Notes: generated by a model not told the origin, from the sequence alone. A DNA stretch of 64,000 nt from G965200765 sp965203865 (GCA_965203865.1 OZ241916.1:1984001-2048000), one strand, 5' to 3'; counted from the first letter of the stretch, positions 18,002 to 26,779 are shown. Translations and numbers: made by a program.

Positions 18002-18872
18002 CATTGTAGTTCAGCAAAGTCCCGAATTATCTGGCATTCGGCAAGTAATTGAAAAGGAACTGGTTCACTACGATATTCTTTTTTTACTCCAGCAGAAACG
18101 TCTAATGACCCCGGATTCCGCGTTAATTGGAGGTTCCAGCCTGAGATACTGCCACGGTTCAACCCGGTATAGCGAAGACTTGTATTTTCATGTCGGAGCA
18201 TCTTTTGACAACAAAAAATTCGACAAACTCATATTTGAAGCGGAGCAATATCTGAAGAAACGGTATGGCCTGGAAGTTGAAACGAAAAGTCCAATGCAAT
18301 CCGGTAAGGATTCAAAAAATTTTAATCAATCGGCACTCACCTGGAAAATTATCGTCTACACACAGGGCGGACCAGCGAAATCGAAATCTCAGCGAATTCA
18401 TATAGATGTAGCTAACTTTCCGACTTATGACGTGAAGCTCAGGCTGATTCAACCACACTACAGCATTCTGCCAGACGGTTATAACGCCATGCTATTTAAA
18501 AGCTCGTCGCAAACAGAAATTCTCGCGGATAAACTTCTTGCTGTTCCAAACCGAAACAGAATCAAGGCAAGAGAACTCTGGGATGTCGCCTGGCTACTGC
18601 AACGCAGAACACCTGTCGATACAGGCATGTTACGTCTAAAAATTGCAGATCATAATATTAAGGACTACAAAAGCGCGCTGGAGAAGCGAATTGAATTAAT
18701 GCCCGCCTATTTTGAGAGCGGGGAGTACGAAAAAGAAATGGTGCGCTTTCTCAATATGAATGACTATACGAACACTGTTAAACGACAAGAATTTATTGAT
18801 GTTTTACGCGATTTGATTATTGAAACATTATCCGAACTTCATTCCAGCCTTTACAGCACTTCAAAAACTTGA
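17970..18872 (+). CDS. abiEii: AbiEii/AbiGii-family nucleotidyltransferase toxin
   Basis: A 300-residue protein starting at a GTG with GAGG nine bases upstream, inside the end of abiEi. The nucleotidyltransferase motif is GGSSLRY at residues 54-60 followed by STRYSEDLYFHVG. The usual second metal-binding aspartate of the DLD triplet is Tyr72 here. IHIDVANFP near residue 150 could supply the third acidic residue, and the C-terminal ELWDVAWLLQRR motif is present. The family transfers nucleotides to tRNA and halts growth, for phage abortive infection and plasmid maintenance. The substitution may weaken catalysis. Confidence 0.8.
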   Translation: MNPISLTERADIVVQQSPELSGIRQVIEKELVHYDILFLLQQKRLMTPDSALIGGSSLRYCHGSTRYSEDLYFHVGASFDNKKFDKLIFEAEQYLKKRYGLEVETKSPMQSGKDSKNFNQSALTWKIIVYTQGGPAKSKSQRIHIDVANFPTYDVKLRLIQPHYSILPDGYNAMLFKSSSQTEILADKLLAVPNRNRIKARELWDVAWLLQRRTPVDTGMLRLKIADHNIKDYKSALEKRIELMPAYFESGEYEKEMVRFLNMNDYTNTVKRQEFIDVLRDLIIETLSELHSSLYSTSKT

Positions 18873-18933
18873 ATCGTAAACGATGAATTTCAGTCTTGAA
18901 TTTATTTATTGCTTATCAGCACCGGGCAGGAAT

Positions 18934-19929
18934 TCAATGCCGTAACCGGCCTTCTTGAATTTCCGATTCGGATAGCACGTTCAATTCAGCGCCACAAATG
19001 GCATCTAAATCAGTCCAATTCAATACAGGAACTGCCGCTTCGATAACCCCATGTTTTACCCGCAATACTGCGAGAGGAGACTCGCTTGCACCAGAAACCC
19101 GGACCAATTCAATATGTGTCGAAGCCGACACTTTGAAAGAATTCATGATTTTTTTGTCGGGTGTATTTTGAAGTTTCCTGATTCTCAATTTGCGGTTCAA
19201 TGAATTGGATTTCTTCCATTCCTTGACCGTCGGCTCAGAGTAAACAATATCTCTGCCAAGCTGTCGACCATATTCTTCAATAAGCAAATCTGGGATCTGC
19301 TCCTCGCATTGGCTTAGATTTTCATTGCGCAAAGTTGTAATTCTATTGCGCATCGCATTCCCGGCTACTTGACGAAATTCATCGCATGGTGCGCGTATGA
19401 CTGCCTGCATTGCATCATAGTTAAAATCAAACAGAATATTCCCGACGACAACGCAAGCATCCTTGATTCGCCCCCCACCGGTACCCGCGATCCGACGCTC
19501 GTTCACTTCAATCTCATTCGCTTCCCTCAGGAAAGCATTCAATCCGACCTGTCTCAATGCTGAAACCGGCGGCGAAAGCAGCATTTCATAGGCCTTTGCC
19601 GGAATAGAAGAAATTCGTGTTCGATGAAAAATACACTGATAAAAAATCTGATTGCAGTCCAGATAAGTTGTACCGCCGCCGAGTTTTCTCTGCATTATGG
19701 GCAAGCCCAATGAATTGCAGGTATTCAGATCCAGAACTTTCTGGGGATTTTGATGGAAGCCAATACACAAGTACGGCTCTGCTGGCGAGCACAACAGGAT
19801 CGTGTCCATAGTGCTCTCTTCCATTTCGGAAGCAATCGCGTGATAAAGGGATTGCGAATACGCGAATGAAACTCGACCCAAGTCGATGACCCGTATCGAG
19901 TCCGATGACGAAATACGCACGTCAGGCAA
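18934..19929 (-). CDS. Lipoate-protein ligase-family protein, catalytic lysine replaced
   Basis: A 331-residue member of the LplA/LipB/BirA fold. The ligand loop is QRKLGGGTTYL at residues 80-90. Where ligases have a catalytic lysine (RKIAG in the paralogue in this operon), this protein reads RRIAG with Arg146, so classical lipoyl-AMP ligation is doubtful. A C-terminal domain of about 100 residues follows. It is the last gene of the lipoate-assembly operon and overlaps the radical SAM gene by 8 bases. The TTG at 19929 is used; a GTG three codons in is possible. It may be an octanoyl or lipoyl transferase, or a non-catalytic partner. Confidence 0.72.
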   Translation of the reverse strand: MPDVRISSSDSIRVIDLGRVSFAYSQSLYHAIASEMEESTMDTILLCSPAEPYLCIGFHQNPQKVLDLNTCNSLGLPIMQRKLGGGTTYLDCNQIFYQCIFHRTRISSIPAKAYEMLLSPPVSALRQVGLNAFLREANEIEVNERRIAGTGGGRIKDACVVVGNILFDFNYDAMQAVIRAPCDEFRQVAGNAMRNRITTLRNENLSQCEEQIPDLLIEEYGRQLGRDIVYSEPTVKEWKKSNSLNRKLRIRKLQNTPDKKIMNSFKVSASTHIELVRVSGASESPLAVLRVKHGVIEAAVPVLNWTDLDAICGAELNVLSESEIQEGRLRH

Positions 19930-21037
19930 TTACACGCTCGGCCTCTTTCCAGACTTCTTCCAGTCTGGCCTGTTTTGCTATAACACGCCTTTCGTCTGAT
20001 TCGGGAACAAAAGGATAGTCCCGGTATTCCTCCCCAGGCCGATAGGATCCGTAAGGCCTGTTGCAAGCCATAACACCTTGCCGGTCAGGACAGCCGTTTG
20101 TCATAAATGCCAGTCCAGTCGAAAACGCATCGCTAGCCAGTTGTCTAGGTGGTTCCAGCCGCACGAGGGTTCCATCCTTGTCGAATTCAATCGTTTCCCG
20201 GTCCAAGTCGTACTCTTCAATTAGATGCTTTACATACTGAATACGACGCCATCGCTTGATCGGTGTTCTGGAAACATGCTGCATTTCAGTGCCCGGCTCC
20301 GGATTGAATGAAAACAAGTAGCCTGCAATCTGTTCCGACTTCAAAAGATAAAACAAGTCAATCAAATCCTCGTCCGTCTCTCCCAAGCCAACGACTATAT
20401 GACAATTGACCTTCATCGGCCCATATATCTCGCGTGCCTTTCTGACAATTTCCCAGTGATGTCCCCACTGATGAGGCCCTTTTGCCAGTTTTCCGCGTGT
20501 ACGTATAAATACTTCTTCAGAGGCAGCATCAAGCCCCACTCCGATAATGTCTACACCGGTTTTCTTGATATCATGCAAATCATCTTCATTCAGCAGTGTT
20601 GCTGTAACCAATGCTGAAATCGGCACATCTGGCGCAGCATTGTGAACCCGCTTTGCCATGTCAATCAAGTCAGCAACCGCTCGATGGTCCTGAACTTGCG
20701 CAATACATACCCGACCGACTGTAGTCGAAGCTTCTTTTTCGGCAATTTTTTCAGCCACAATATCAGTTTCGAACAACGGCCAATCTACGCGAATGAAACT
20801 GTTTTCTTCTGCAAGCCCGGGACGCTCTCTTGCCAGCCCGCAGTAGGAACAGTTCGCAGCACAACCTTGTGGATAGTTTTGCAGCAGATTAATGCAACCG
20901 CAATTGCATCGATTGATTTTTCCGGGCTTGAGACCAAGTTCAATTGCCGCCGCCATGCTGATTCGCACATAGTCGGGACTGATCTGGTAATGCTCCTTCT
21001 GTAACCTTGCTGGTATTCCGGTCCTAGCCATATTCAA
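19922..21037 (-). CDS. Radical SAM protein, LipS-type lipoyl synthase component
   Basis: A 371-residue biotin-synthase-like radical SAM enzyme. The SAM cluster motif CxxxCxxC is Cys59, Cys63, Cys66. Extra cysteines precede it in CNCGCIN (residues 44-48), which could ligand an auxiliary sulfur-donating cluster. Conserved VGLDAASEEVFIRTRGK and CHIVVGLGETDEDLI follow. In archaea and sulfur oxidisers two such proteins, LipS1 and LipS2, each add one sulfur to a protein-bound octanoyl chain. Position between two lipoate ligase-family genes and another radical SAM gene supports that role. Which of LipS1 or LipS2 it is I cannot settle. Confidence 0.75.
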   Translation of the reverse strand: MNMARTGIPARLQKEHYQISPDYVRISMAAAIELGLKPGKINRCNCGCINLLQNYPQGCAANCSYCGLARERPGLAEENSFIRVDWPLFETDIVAEKIAEKEASTTVGRVCIAQVQDHRAVADLIDMAKRVHNAAPDVPISALVTATLLNEDDLHDIKKTGVDIIGVGLDAASEEVFIRTRGKLAKGPHQWGHHWEIVRKAREIYGPMKVNCHIVVGLGETDEDLIDLFYLLKSEQIAGYLFSFNPEPGTEMQHVSRTPIKRWRRIQYVKHLIEEYDLDRETIEFDKDGTLVRLEPPRQLASDAFSTGLAFMTNGCPDRQGVMACNRPYGSYRPGEEYRDYPFVPESDERRVIAKQARLEEVWKEAERVIA

Positions 21038-21055
21038 TATTCACCTGGTTAAATT

Positions 21056-22036
21056 TTAAAAAGTTACTCCGCAGCAGGCGTTCACAAACTCGGGTTTTAA
21101 CCCCTTGCTTTTCGCATAGCCCACAATACCTTCAGCCGGATACGCTACTCCGTTGAATCCTGCATCAATTGCCAATCGATCAATTTCCAGCTTCGCGCGT
21201 CCCAAGGGCCTTGCACAACCCAGCATAATTTGCTTGTCCGGAACAGCCTGACGTGCCTTTGCAAAGAACTCACTGATCTCAAGTAGCGAAGGTGGTTGAA
21301 CTTGCGCCATTGGAGTACCCGAAAGCGGCATCAGAATGACCAGGACAAGTAGCTTGAATTCGTATCTGGAAATCATTTTAAGCGCGTATTCTTCCCCTAG
21401 CATACGTCCATAGTGAAGCCCCAATACAATGTGCGGCACACAAGGAACTTCGTGCCTCTGCAGTCTTTCCAAAACTGCTTCGTATTCGCTAACATCAGAT
21501 TGGAGATGATAGACATCCCGAATCGTGTCGTCGTGCCCGATAATGTCTACCATTGCTCCGTCAATATCTGCTTCAGCCAAGCCGGCGCAAGTTTCTTCGT
21601 CGGGCAGTCCGGGATGAACACGAATCAGCATGCCAAGTTTTTTGCGAATCTTTATCAAATCCGGAATATGCTTTTTCAAGGGCACCTGCCCGCGCCGATT
21701 GCTACCACCGGATATCAATACTCCTCGAGCACCTTGATCTCGCAAGCGAACACACAAGTCGTACAATGTGCCGTCGGTTTGACCCAAATCAGTCATGCCT
21801 CGAAGAACTCCGGATTTGCAGTGTTCGCAACTTAGTGCACAAGCATCGCCGGTCACACTTACTGCCACAAACTGTGCAGCATCATGGTCCTGATATTCAG
21901 AAGTTGCATAGCGCTTTAATCCCGGCGCATGAAATACAATTCTGTCGGTGAAGTTTTCATTTCTGATTTGCATACAGACCGGGTCAAGGTGAACTTTTTT
22001 CGCTTGGCCATGAAAGTTTGCAATAACTTCGCTCAT
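21056..22036 (-). CDS. Radical SAM protein, second LipS-type lipoyl synthase component
   Basis: A 326-residue radical SAM protein with CxxxCxxC at Cys66, Cys70 and Cys73 (sequence CALSCEHC), a VLISGGSNRRG strand, and a C-terminal GCARPLGRAKLEID and CCGVTF. The paired cysteines at the very end could bind a second cluster. It overlaps the active-looking ligase gene by 4 bases (ATGA). Together with the 371-residue protein it would form the two-protein lipoyl synthase known from sHdr-type sulfur oxidisers. Confidence 0.75.
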   Translation of the reverse strand: MSEVIANFHGQAKKVHLDPVCMQIRNENFTDRIVFHAPGLKRYATSEYQDHDAAQFVAVSVTGDACALSCEHCKSGVLRGMTDLGQTDGTLYDLCVRLRDQGARGVLISGGSNRRGQVPLKKHIPDLIKIRKKLGMLIRVHPGLPDEETCAGLAEADIDGAMVDIIGHDDTIRDVYHLQSDVSEYEAVLERLQRHEVPCVPHIVLGLHYGRMLGEEYALKMISRYEFKLLVLVILMPLSGTPMAQVQPPSLLEISEFFAKARQAVPDKQIMLGCARPLGRAKLEIDRLAIDAGFNGVAYPAEGIVGYAKSKGLKPEFVNACCGVTF

Positions 22037-23124
22037 TGTCGCCTCTCCAAAGCAAAGCAGGGGTGCGGAGAATTTGTGCCTGTAGAATCAATTGCAGTAA
22101 TAACCGCTTTTGCAACAAGAGTAGCCGGCATGTCGTTCCAGGATTTGCCGTTTTTTTCCATTGATGCTTCAATGGTCTGATTCAACTGTGTTGCGTCCCG
22201 CGAATGCCAGCGCAGCCTGCTCTCCAAATCCAGCACTGCATTTTCAGAAGCGATAAAATCCCCGTAGATTGTGACTGACTTGATTGTCTGATTTGCCACA
22301 ATGGCACTAACTTCTATAGTTCCGTCAGGTGTGGGCAAACGGCAATGCCCGATTTCATCCCGAACTGTGTTTTGACTGCCAAATACCCATTGGTCTGTTT
22401 CATATTTTTCCCGTTGCAATTGATTTGCAAGATTAACTTCTTCTTCGGTTAAATTGCCGGAAACAATATTTGTATCGAATGCATTTTCATACCCGGCTAC
22501 TATGGCTTTTTGTACATCGGATGCAGTGACGGGCCCGATTTCACGACTTAGTGTGGTGACTCGGTCCGAAACGTGTTTCAATCCCTTGTCTGCAAGTTTT
22601 TGAAAAGGTGTCTTTAAAACTTGCAACATGAATTCAATGTCCAAATTGAGAAGAATGGATGCGTGAAACAGCTTGCCTCCTGTAGCCGAAGAGTACATGC
22701 CGAGCCCGGCAATCTTTCTTCCGCCAACCGTCAAATCATTCTTCCCCTGAAATTCGGCCCGAATACCAAAAAAATCCATAGCACCAATGATTCCCTTGGA
22801 AAATTGCTGCATAAAGCATTTGTACTTTGTCTGGCTGTAAATTGAATCTGAAGGAACAGATATGGCTACGCCCAGCTGGTCAGGACCCATAATGATGGCA
22901 CCGCCTCCAGTGGGTCGACGATTAACTGGAATCTTCAGCTTGCGGCAATTTTCCAGATGAACTTCATTGAATACATGCTGGAACCTGCCAATCAGAACGC
23001 ATGGCTGGTAGGTGTATATTCTTAATGTAGTGCTGTTGCCCAGGGCACATTGAGCTAAAGCATCGTCAATTGCAAGTCCGCGAGAGTGACTGACTTTTCT
23101 ATCCTGAAGTAATCGCCACATCAT
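22033..23124 (-). CDS. Lipoate-protein ligase A-type enzyme (sLpl-like)
   Basis: A 363-residue ligase-family protein. The substrate loop is NRRPTGGGAIIMG at residues 69-81, and the catalytic lysine is kept as Lys137 in GGRKIAG. A C-terminal domain follows. It sits 14 bases after a gene for a lipoate-binding protein, its expected substrate, and overlaps a radical SAM gene. In sulfur oxidisers dedicated ligases modify LbpA rather than the pyruvate dehydrogenase E2 or the glycine cleavage H protein. The assignment rests on context plus motif. Confidence 0.78.
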   Translation of the reverse strand: MMWRLLQDRKVSHSRGLAIDDALAQCALGNSTTLRIYTYQPCVLIGRFQHVFNEVHLENCRKLKIPVNRRPTGGGAIIMGPDQLGVAISVPSDSIYSQTKYKCFMQQFSKGIIGAMDFFGIRAEFQGKNDLTVGGRKIAGLGMYSSATGGKLFHASILLNLDIEFMLQVLKTPFQKLADKGLKHVSDRVTTLSREIGPVTASDVQKAIVAGYENAFDTNIVSGNLTEEEVNLANQLQREKYETDQWVFGSQNTVRDEIGHCRLPTPDGTIEVSAIVANQTIKSVTIYGDFIASENAVLDLESRLRWHSRDATQLNQTIEASMEKNGKSWNDMPATLVAKAVITAIDSTGTNSPHPCFALERRQ

Positions 23125-23138
23125 GCATTTAATGCAAG

Positions 23139-23570
23139 TTATTCACCAGTTGGACCGCGAAGGTCTTCCGGAAGATTTCTCTGTAATTCGTCCGAATTGA
23201 TCATCAAAGAACTTTCTGTCGCCCACTGGGTCGGGGCAACTATAAACAGCCAACCGCTTTTATAGGGTTCATCGTTCACTAAACGGGGATTGCCGATAAT
23301 CTCGTCATTGACTGAAACAATACGACCGCTAACAGGAGTTACGATTTCACTCGTCATTTTCGCAGCTTCCATGGAGCCTACAACATCCCCGCGCTGAAAT
23401 AGCCCACTCGTATTTGTAAACGACAAGTATGCTATTTCTCCGAGAGATTCAAGTGCAGGGCTAGATGCCCCCACAGTGCAAACATGCATTTCCGTGTCGT
23501 AACGAATCCACAAGTAGCTATCGCTATCGTATAGCAAATTTAGTGGCAACCACAACTCACTGTCTAACAT
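23139..23570 (-). CDS. Lipoate-binding protein (LbpA/GcvH-like), copy 1
   Basis: A 143-residue GcvH-fold protein. The lipoyl-lysine hairpin is GSMEAAKMTSEIVTPVSG, with Lys71 as the probable attachment site, followed by the GcvH-like GRIVSVNDEIIGNPRLVND and PYKSGWLFIV. No glycine cleavage genes are near. It leads the operon ligase-radical SAM-radical SAM-ligase. It differs markedly from copy 2 in the sHdr operon, so the two may serve different partners or maturation steps. Confidence 0.82.
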   Translation of the reverse strand: MLDSELWLPLNLLYDSDSYLWIRYDTEMHVCTVGASSPALESLGEIAYLSFTNTSGLFQRGDVVGSMEAAKMTSEIVTPVSGRIVSVNDEIIGNPRLVNDEPYKSGWLFIVAPTQWATESSLMINSDELQRNLPEDLRGPTGE

Positions 23571-23885
23571 AGTGGAAGTCCTCCCGAAAAAATCACACTC
23601 ATTTTCCTGTTTTCACCATCTGACCAAGTATTAATATACAGTAATTTATCAATTGCTTATTGAATTACCGAATACTTTTCAAGCGTTTTTTTACTGGGCA
23701 AATCAATACTGAAAATTAGTACTAGTTAGATGAGGTTGTTTGTATACATAGCCATTTTGAAAAGCCATTCGTCAATGTATTTATCATCATTCTCTTAGTA
23801 GGGGTTGAGTTGGTATGTTTCGCCGCAGAATACAACCAAGTCTGGTCAATGCATATAGATTTTGCGAGGCTTAAGCCCCGCAAAA
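23571..23885. other. AT-rich gap upstream of lipoate-binding protein copy 1
   Basis: No gene recognised. The right part, near 23840-23912, is one copy of an imperfect direct repeat of about 75 bases that recurs near 24890-24963. The left part must carry the promoter of the lipoate operon; no near-consensus promoter stands out. Confidence 0.4.
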
Positions 23886-23912
23886 TTAATTTGTAAAATG
23901 GTAGTAAGCCCC
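23840..23912. repeat. Direct repeat copy 1 at replicase 3' end
   Basis: Imperfect direct repeat, matched by 24890-24963. Shared blocks include CAAAATTAATTTG, AAAATGGTAGTAAG and a CAATGC(A/G)TATAG segment. It covers the last codons of the replicase-like gene and its downstream flank. Confidence 0.6.
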
Positions 23913-24551
23913 TTCTCTTTGGCACCATCGGTAGAATCCTATTTTGTCGTGGTGGTCGCCAACCCACGAGCAGACTCTTCTGACTACGTATTCAATATCA
24001 TGCCAGTCTTTATCAGGAAACTTGCTCTGCGTGTATCTTAGTACGTCCTTTAAGTATGCGCTTGAGTGAATATTCCAGTCGTATCTTTCTTTCACTTCTA
24101 CCTTGTATGCATAGTGTCTTGCCGTATGGAATATTTCTTCGGACCCTGCGGGCCAATTCGGCTTGATTACTATGGGGTCATATTTGCGGAGTATCTCGTT
24201 CATAGAGTAGGTTCTGCCTCGCGGATGCTGCCATATTTTCCCTTCCCAGTCCTCGCAGAATAGAGAATGTGCGGGTAATCCTGAGTATGACTTGTCACCG
24301 AAGTATTTGGACATGTAGTATTCGCAGGCAGAGTGCATTCTCTGAGCAGCCGCTGTCTGGCGCTCTATGTCTACCGGACTAGCAAGCATGTAGAGCAAGT
24401 ACCCGCGGTTCGTCCCTTGGCTACATACTGCGTATGTCGGGGCAAAATCCTCATCCTGAAGTCTTTTTAGTATTTGGACGATATCCTTGTTTATGTTGAC
24501 TACGACAGCTCTTAGGAATTTGTTATCGTTGATTTGTATTGCAAAGTTCAT
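23886..24551 (-). CDS. Plasmid replicase-like protein (ColE2 Rep type), probably a remnant
   Basis: A 221-residue protein resembling the theta-plasmid replicase/primase family (PF03090). Visible similarities are NRGYLLYMLASPVDI near residue 48, a YYMSKYFGDKSYSGLPAHSLF block near 78 and WQHPRGRTYSMNEIL near 107. In the family this region binds the origin and primes replication. It is shorter than typical ColE2-type Rep proteins (about 300), lacking the usual N-terminus. No origin or mobilisation gene is visible nearby. A second copy of its 3' end lies about 1 kb away, suggesting a decayed integrated element. Confidence 0.55.
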   Translation of the reverse strand: MNFAIQINDNKFLRAVVVNINKDIVQILKRLQDEDFAPTYAVCSQGTNRGYLLYMLASPVDIERQTAAAQRMHSACEYYMSKYFGDKSYSGLPAHSLFCEDWEGKIWQHPRGRTYSMNEILRKYDPIVIKPNWPAGSEEIFHTARHYAYKVEVKERYDWNIHSSAYLKDVLRYTQSKFPDKDWHDIEYVVRRVCSWVGDHHDKIGFYRWCQREGAYYHFTN

Positions 24552-24990
24552 GGTTTGTATTGTAAAGTTGTAGACAAAACTAAGTCAAACTGAATTTTCA
24601 AGAAGAGTAAAAGTGCTCCGCACCGCATGATTTGAAGAAAAGTCGTTTCTTTGCACTGAAAGAAAATTCAGGGCAGCACAGCCCTGTTCAAGGTTCTAGC
24701 AAAAAGCGTTTGAATGTCAATTTTTTCTTTGCTAATTACAAGATTTAGCTTCCTAGTTACCTGACCCAACTTCTTGCTTGCCAGCCCTCCCTGAAATAGC
24801 ATACTTAGGCTTTTGGATACCCTATCAGAGTTTACATCTACACTATGCTTAACCCTAAAACCGAGTTCAACCCGCAGCATCCAGCCAAGTCCGCTCAATG
24901 CGTATAGGCTTGGCGAGGAACAAAAATCCAGCAAAATTAATTTGCAAAATGGTAGTAAGTCCCAAACCTTTGAATATTGCTGTTCAACGC
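24552..24990. other. Gap with relic of a second replicase-type element
   Basis: No intact gene. A minus-strand frame at 24668-24934 encodes about 88 residues of unknown character and starts inside the repeat copy; it may be a relic rather than a gene. The right end carries repeat copy 2, which re-encodes only the last residues (YYHF-N) of the replicase. Confidence 0.4.
24890..24963. repeat. Direct repeat copy 2
   Basis: Imperfect partner of 23840-23912, in the same orientation. It contains the reverse complement of TACTACCATTTTGC and the following AAATTAATTTTGC. It marks the edge of a duplicated or excised element next to the yeeE-like gene. Confidence 0.6.
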
Positions 24991-26202
24991 CTAAACCGAC
25001 TCCAGCCTCCTCAGGCTTTTCGGAATCAACTTGAAATCAACCCAGCTGCTTAAAACTGCATCTACAAACCCAGCATCTTCATACATGATTCGATAGTATT
25101 GCACCTTCAATGTTGTAGCACACCCGAACACCATCGAAATGAGAGCAATAAACGATCCTATTGCCAGCGTTGACACCCCGGTTACCCCCTGCCCAATACT
25201 GCATCCCAGTGCCAGTACTCCACCAGTACCCATCAGCACCGCCCCTGCCGAACTGGAAGCAAAGTCCCGAAATGAAGCAAACCATGCAATTCGAAAATTT
25301 CTGGAAATAACCGCATCAATCAAGGAACCAACAATCAGTCCAACCGCCGCCAAAACTCCAACCGTAACCAAAACCGATGCGTTACCCAAATCCATGAGCA
25401 AGGTAAGAACTTCACCCATTGGATTCACAAAAGTGTAGGACTGGACACCTATGCCAACAGGAGGATTGTCAGCCCACTCTGCTGCTTCGGCCCACTCTGC
25501 TCCTAGCGTTCCGCCCGTAAGCAGCCATCCTGCAAAAACAGCAAAACCAACCACAATTCCAGATATTAAATTTTTACTGTTGCTCCTCTTGAAAGCTGAA
25601 GTTCGAATTGCGAACTGTTGAATCGCAACAATCAATATCACCGCCAGAATGATGCGTACAATTCCCACATTGTCGTAGGAGAATATCGCTGCAAAAAATG
25701 CTCCAAAGTCCTGATTTTCTGCACCCATTGCACTTAAGTCTATGGACACTGGATGTATCCAGCTGTAGAAAACAATTTCAAAGAACGCAGTCTTGGTCAT
25801 AAAGTAGGCAAATACTGACGCAATCGCCAATATGACCAGCGACTTCAAGTTGCCCCCTCCGAAACGAACCAGATTCTTGCTTACACAACCACCGGACAAC
25901 GCCATTCCTACCCCAAACATTATTCCGCCCAGGATATACCGGGGCCATGCAAATACTGCTGAGCGGTAGGGTGGACGCGTACCCTCCAAACTTAGAGTGG
26001 ACCATGCTTCAATCGTAGTGGAAAACAATACTGCCACGGCTATCGCCAGCAACCACGCACTAAGGCGCCCTGTATCTCCAATATTTACCCAGTCTGATAC
26101 AGCACCCATTGTGCAGAAATTTGTACGGCTAATTACTGCTCCCAATACAACTGCGATAAGAAGGAAGCCAAGAAGGACCGGCAAGCCAATTATGCTTTCC
26201 AT
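24991..26202 (-). CDS. YeeE/YedE family sulfur-compound transporter (TsuA-like)
   Basis: A 403-residue membrane protein with about ten hydrophobic segments and the conserved cysteines of YeeE/YedE: SRTNFCTMGA near residue 30, ALSGGCVSKNLVRFGGGNLK near 105 and LALGCSIGQGVTG near 340. TsuA/YeeE imports thiosulfate, with these cysteines lining the path; others in the family move sulfur compounds in both directions. Placed between two halves of a sulfur-oxidation gene set, it could import thiosulfate or exchange sulfur products. The substrate is inferred. Confidence 0.85.
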   Translation of the reverse strand: MESIIGLPVLLGFLLIAVVLGAVISRTNFCTMGAVSDWVNIGDTGRLSAWLLAIAVAVLFSTTIEAWSTLSLEGTRPPYRSAVFAWPRYILGGIMFGVGMALSGGCVSKNLVRFGGGNLKSLVILAIASVFAYFMTKTAFFEIVFYSWIHPVSIDLSAMGAENQDFGAFFAAIFSYDNVGIVRIILAVILIVAIQQFAIRTSAFKRSNSKNLISGIVVGFAVFAGWLLTGGTLGAEWAEAAEWADNPPVGIGVQSYTFVNPMGEVLTLLMDLGNASVLVTVGVLAAVGLIVGSLIDAVISRNFRIAWFASFRDFASSSAGAVLMGTGGVLALGCSIGQGVTGVSTLAIGSFIALISMVFGCATTLKVQYYRIMYEDAGFVDAVLSSWVDFKLIPKSLRRLESV

Positions 26203-26369
26203 TGTTTATACACCGTCAAGAGAGAATTTGTTTCCATGATCTTCTGCGAATTCCACAACTCGCCTGATACTGTATTTTTTATCAAGTATAAATGATATTT
26301 CGTAACACTTTATGTTCAATCCAAAGCATGCTTTCTTGCTTCATCAACAAGGGGTATCTCACTGTTAAA

Positions 26370-26738
26370 TCATTCAATATTGAATTGAATACCTGCTTCA
26401 AGCCTTTCTACTGCTTCATGCCCTTCATTCTTGCACCAACCGCGAAACCCGCCAAGCCCCCGGTTTTGCCATTCATAATAAACATCCTTCCAAGCTTGCA
26501 TTCTTGCCTGCTCAAGGTCGTTTTGGTTCAAGTTTCGGGAGGTCATCACATGATTCACAAATTCGTGAAATCCGCGTTGGGCCTGATCTGTTGTCAAACC
26601 ACAATAGCCTGTCAGTTCCAAATCATAGTGCACTCGTACCAGATCTACATCAAGAGATGAACTCCAACCTGAATTAGCCATTGGGAGAAAGACCAGCCCC
26701 CAGAAAAATCGCTTGACCATTGAATTTGTTGTCATCAA
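26370..26738 (-). CDS. Small secreted protein of unknown function
   Basis: About 120 residues; not recognised. The N-terminus is a likely signal peptide, with a charged start (VKRFF), a hydrophobic run (WGLVFLPMANS) and possible cleavage near residue 25. The rest is rich in aromatic and charged residues, with one cysteine in TGYCGL and another in GWCKNEG. The start is uncertain: ATGs at codons 1, 2 and 7 are all possible. It lies between the YeeE-like gene and malic enzyme on the same strand. Confidence 0.5.
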   Translation of the reverse strand: MMTTNSMVKRFFWGLVFLPMANSGWSSSLDVDLVRVHYDLELTGYCGLTTDQAQRGFHEFVNHVMTSRNLNQNDLEQARMQAWKDVYYEWQNRGLGGFRGWCKNEGHEAVERLEAGIQFNIE

Positions 26739-26779
26739 ATTTTGCTCATCTTCATGACAGCTTAATAATTCTCACATCA

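Noticed and set aside
24668..24934. Minus-strand 88-codon frame next to the yeeE-like gene
   Set aside because: It begins inside a decayed repeat, has no homologue I recognise and no partner in the first repeat copy, so I treat it as relic sequence, not a gene.
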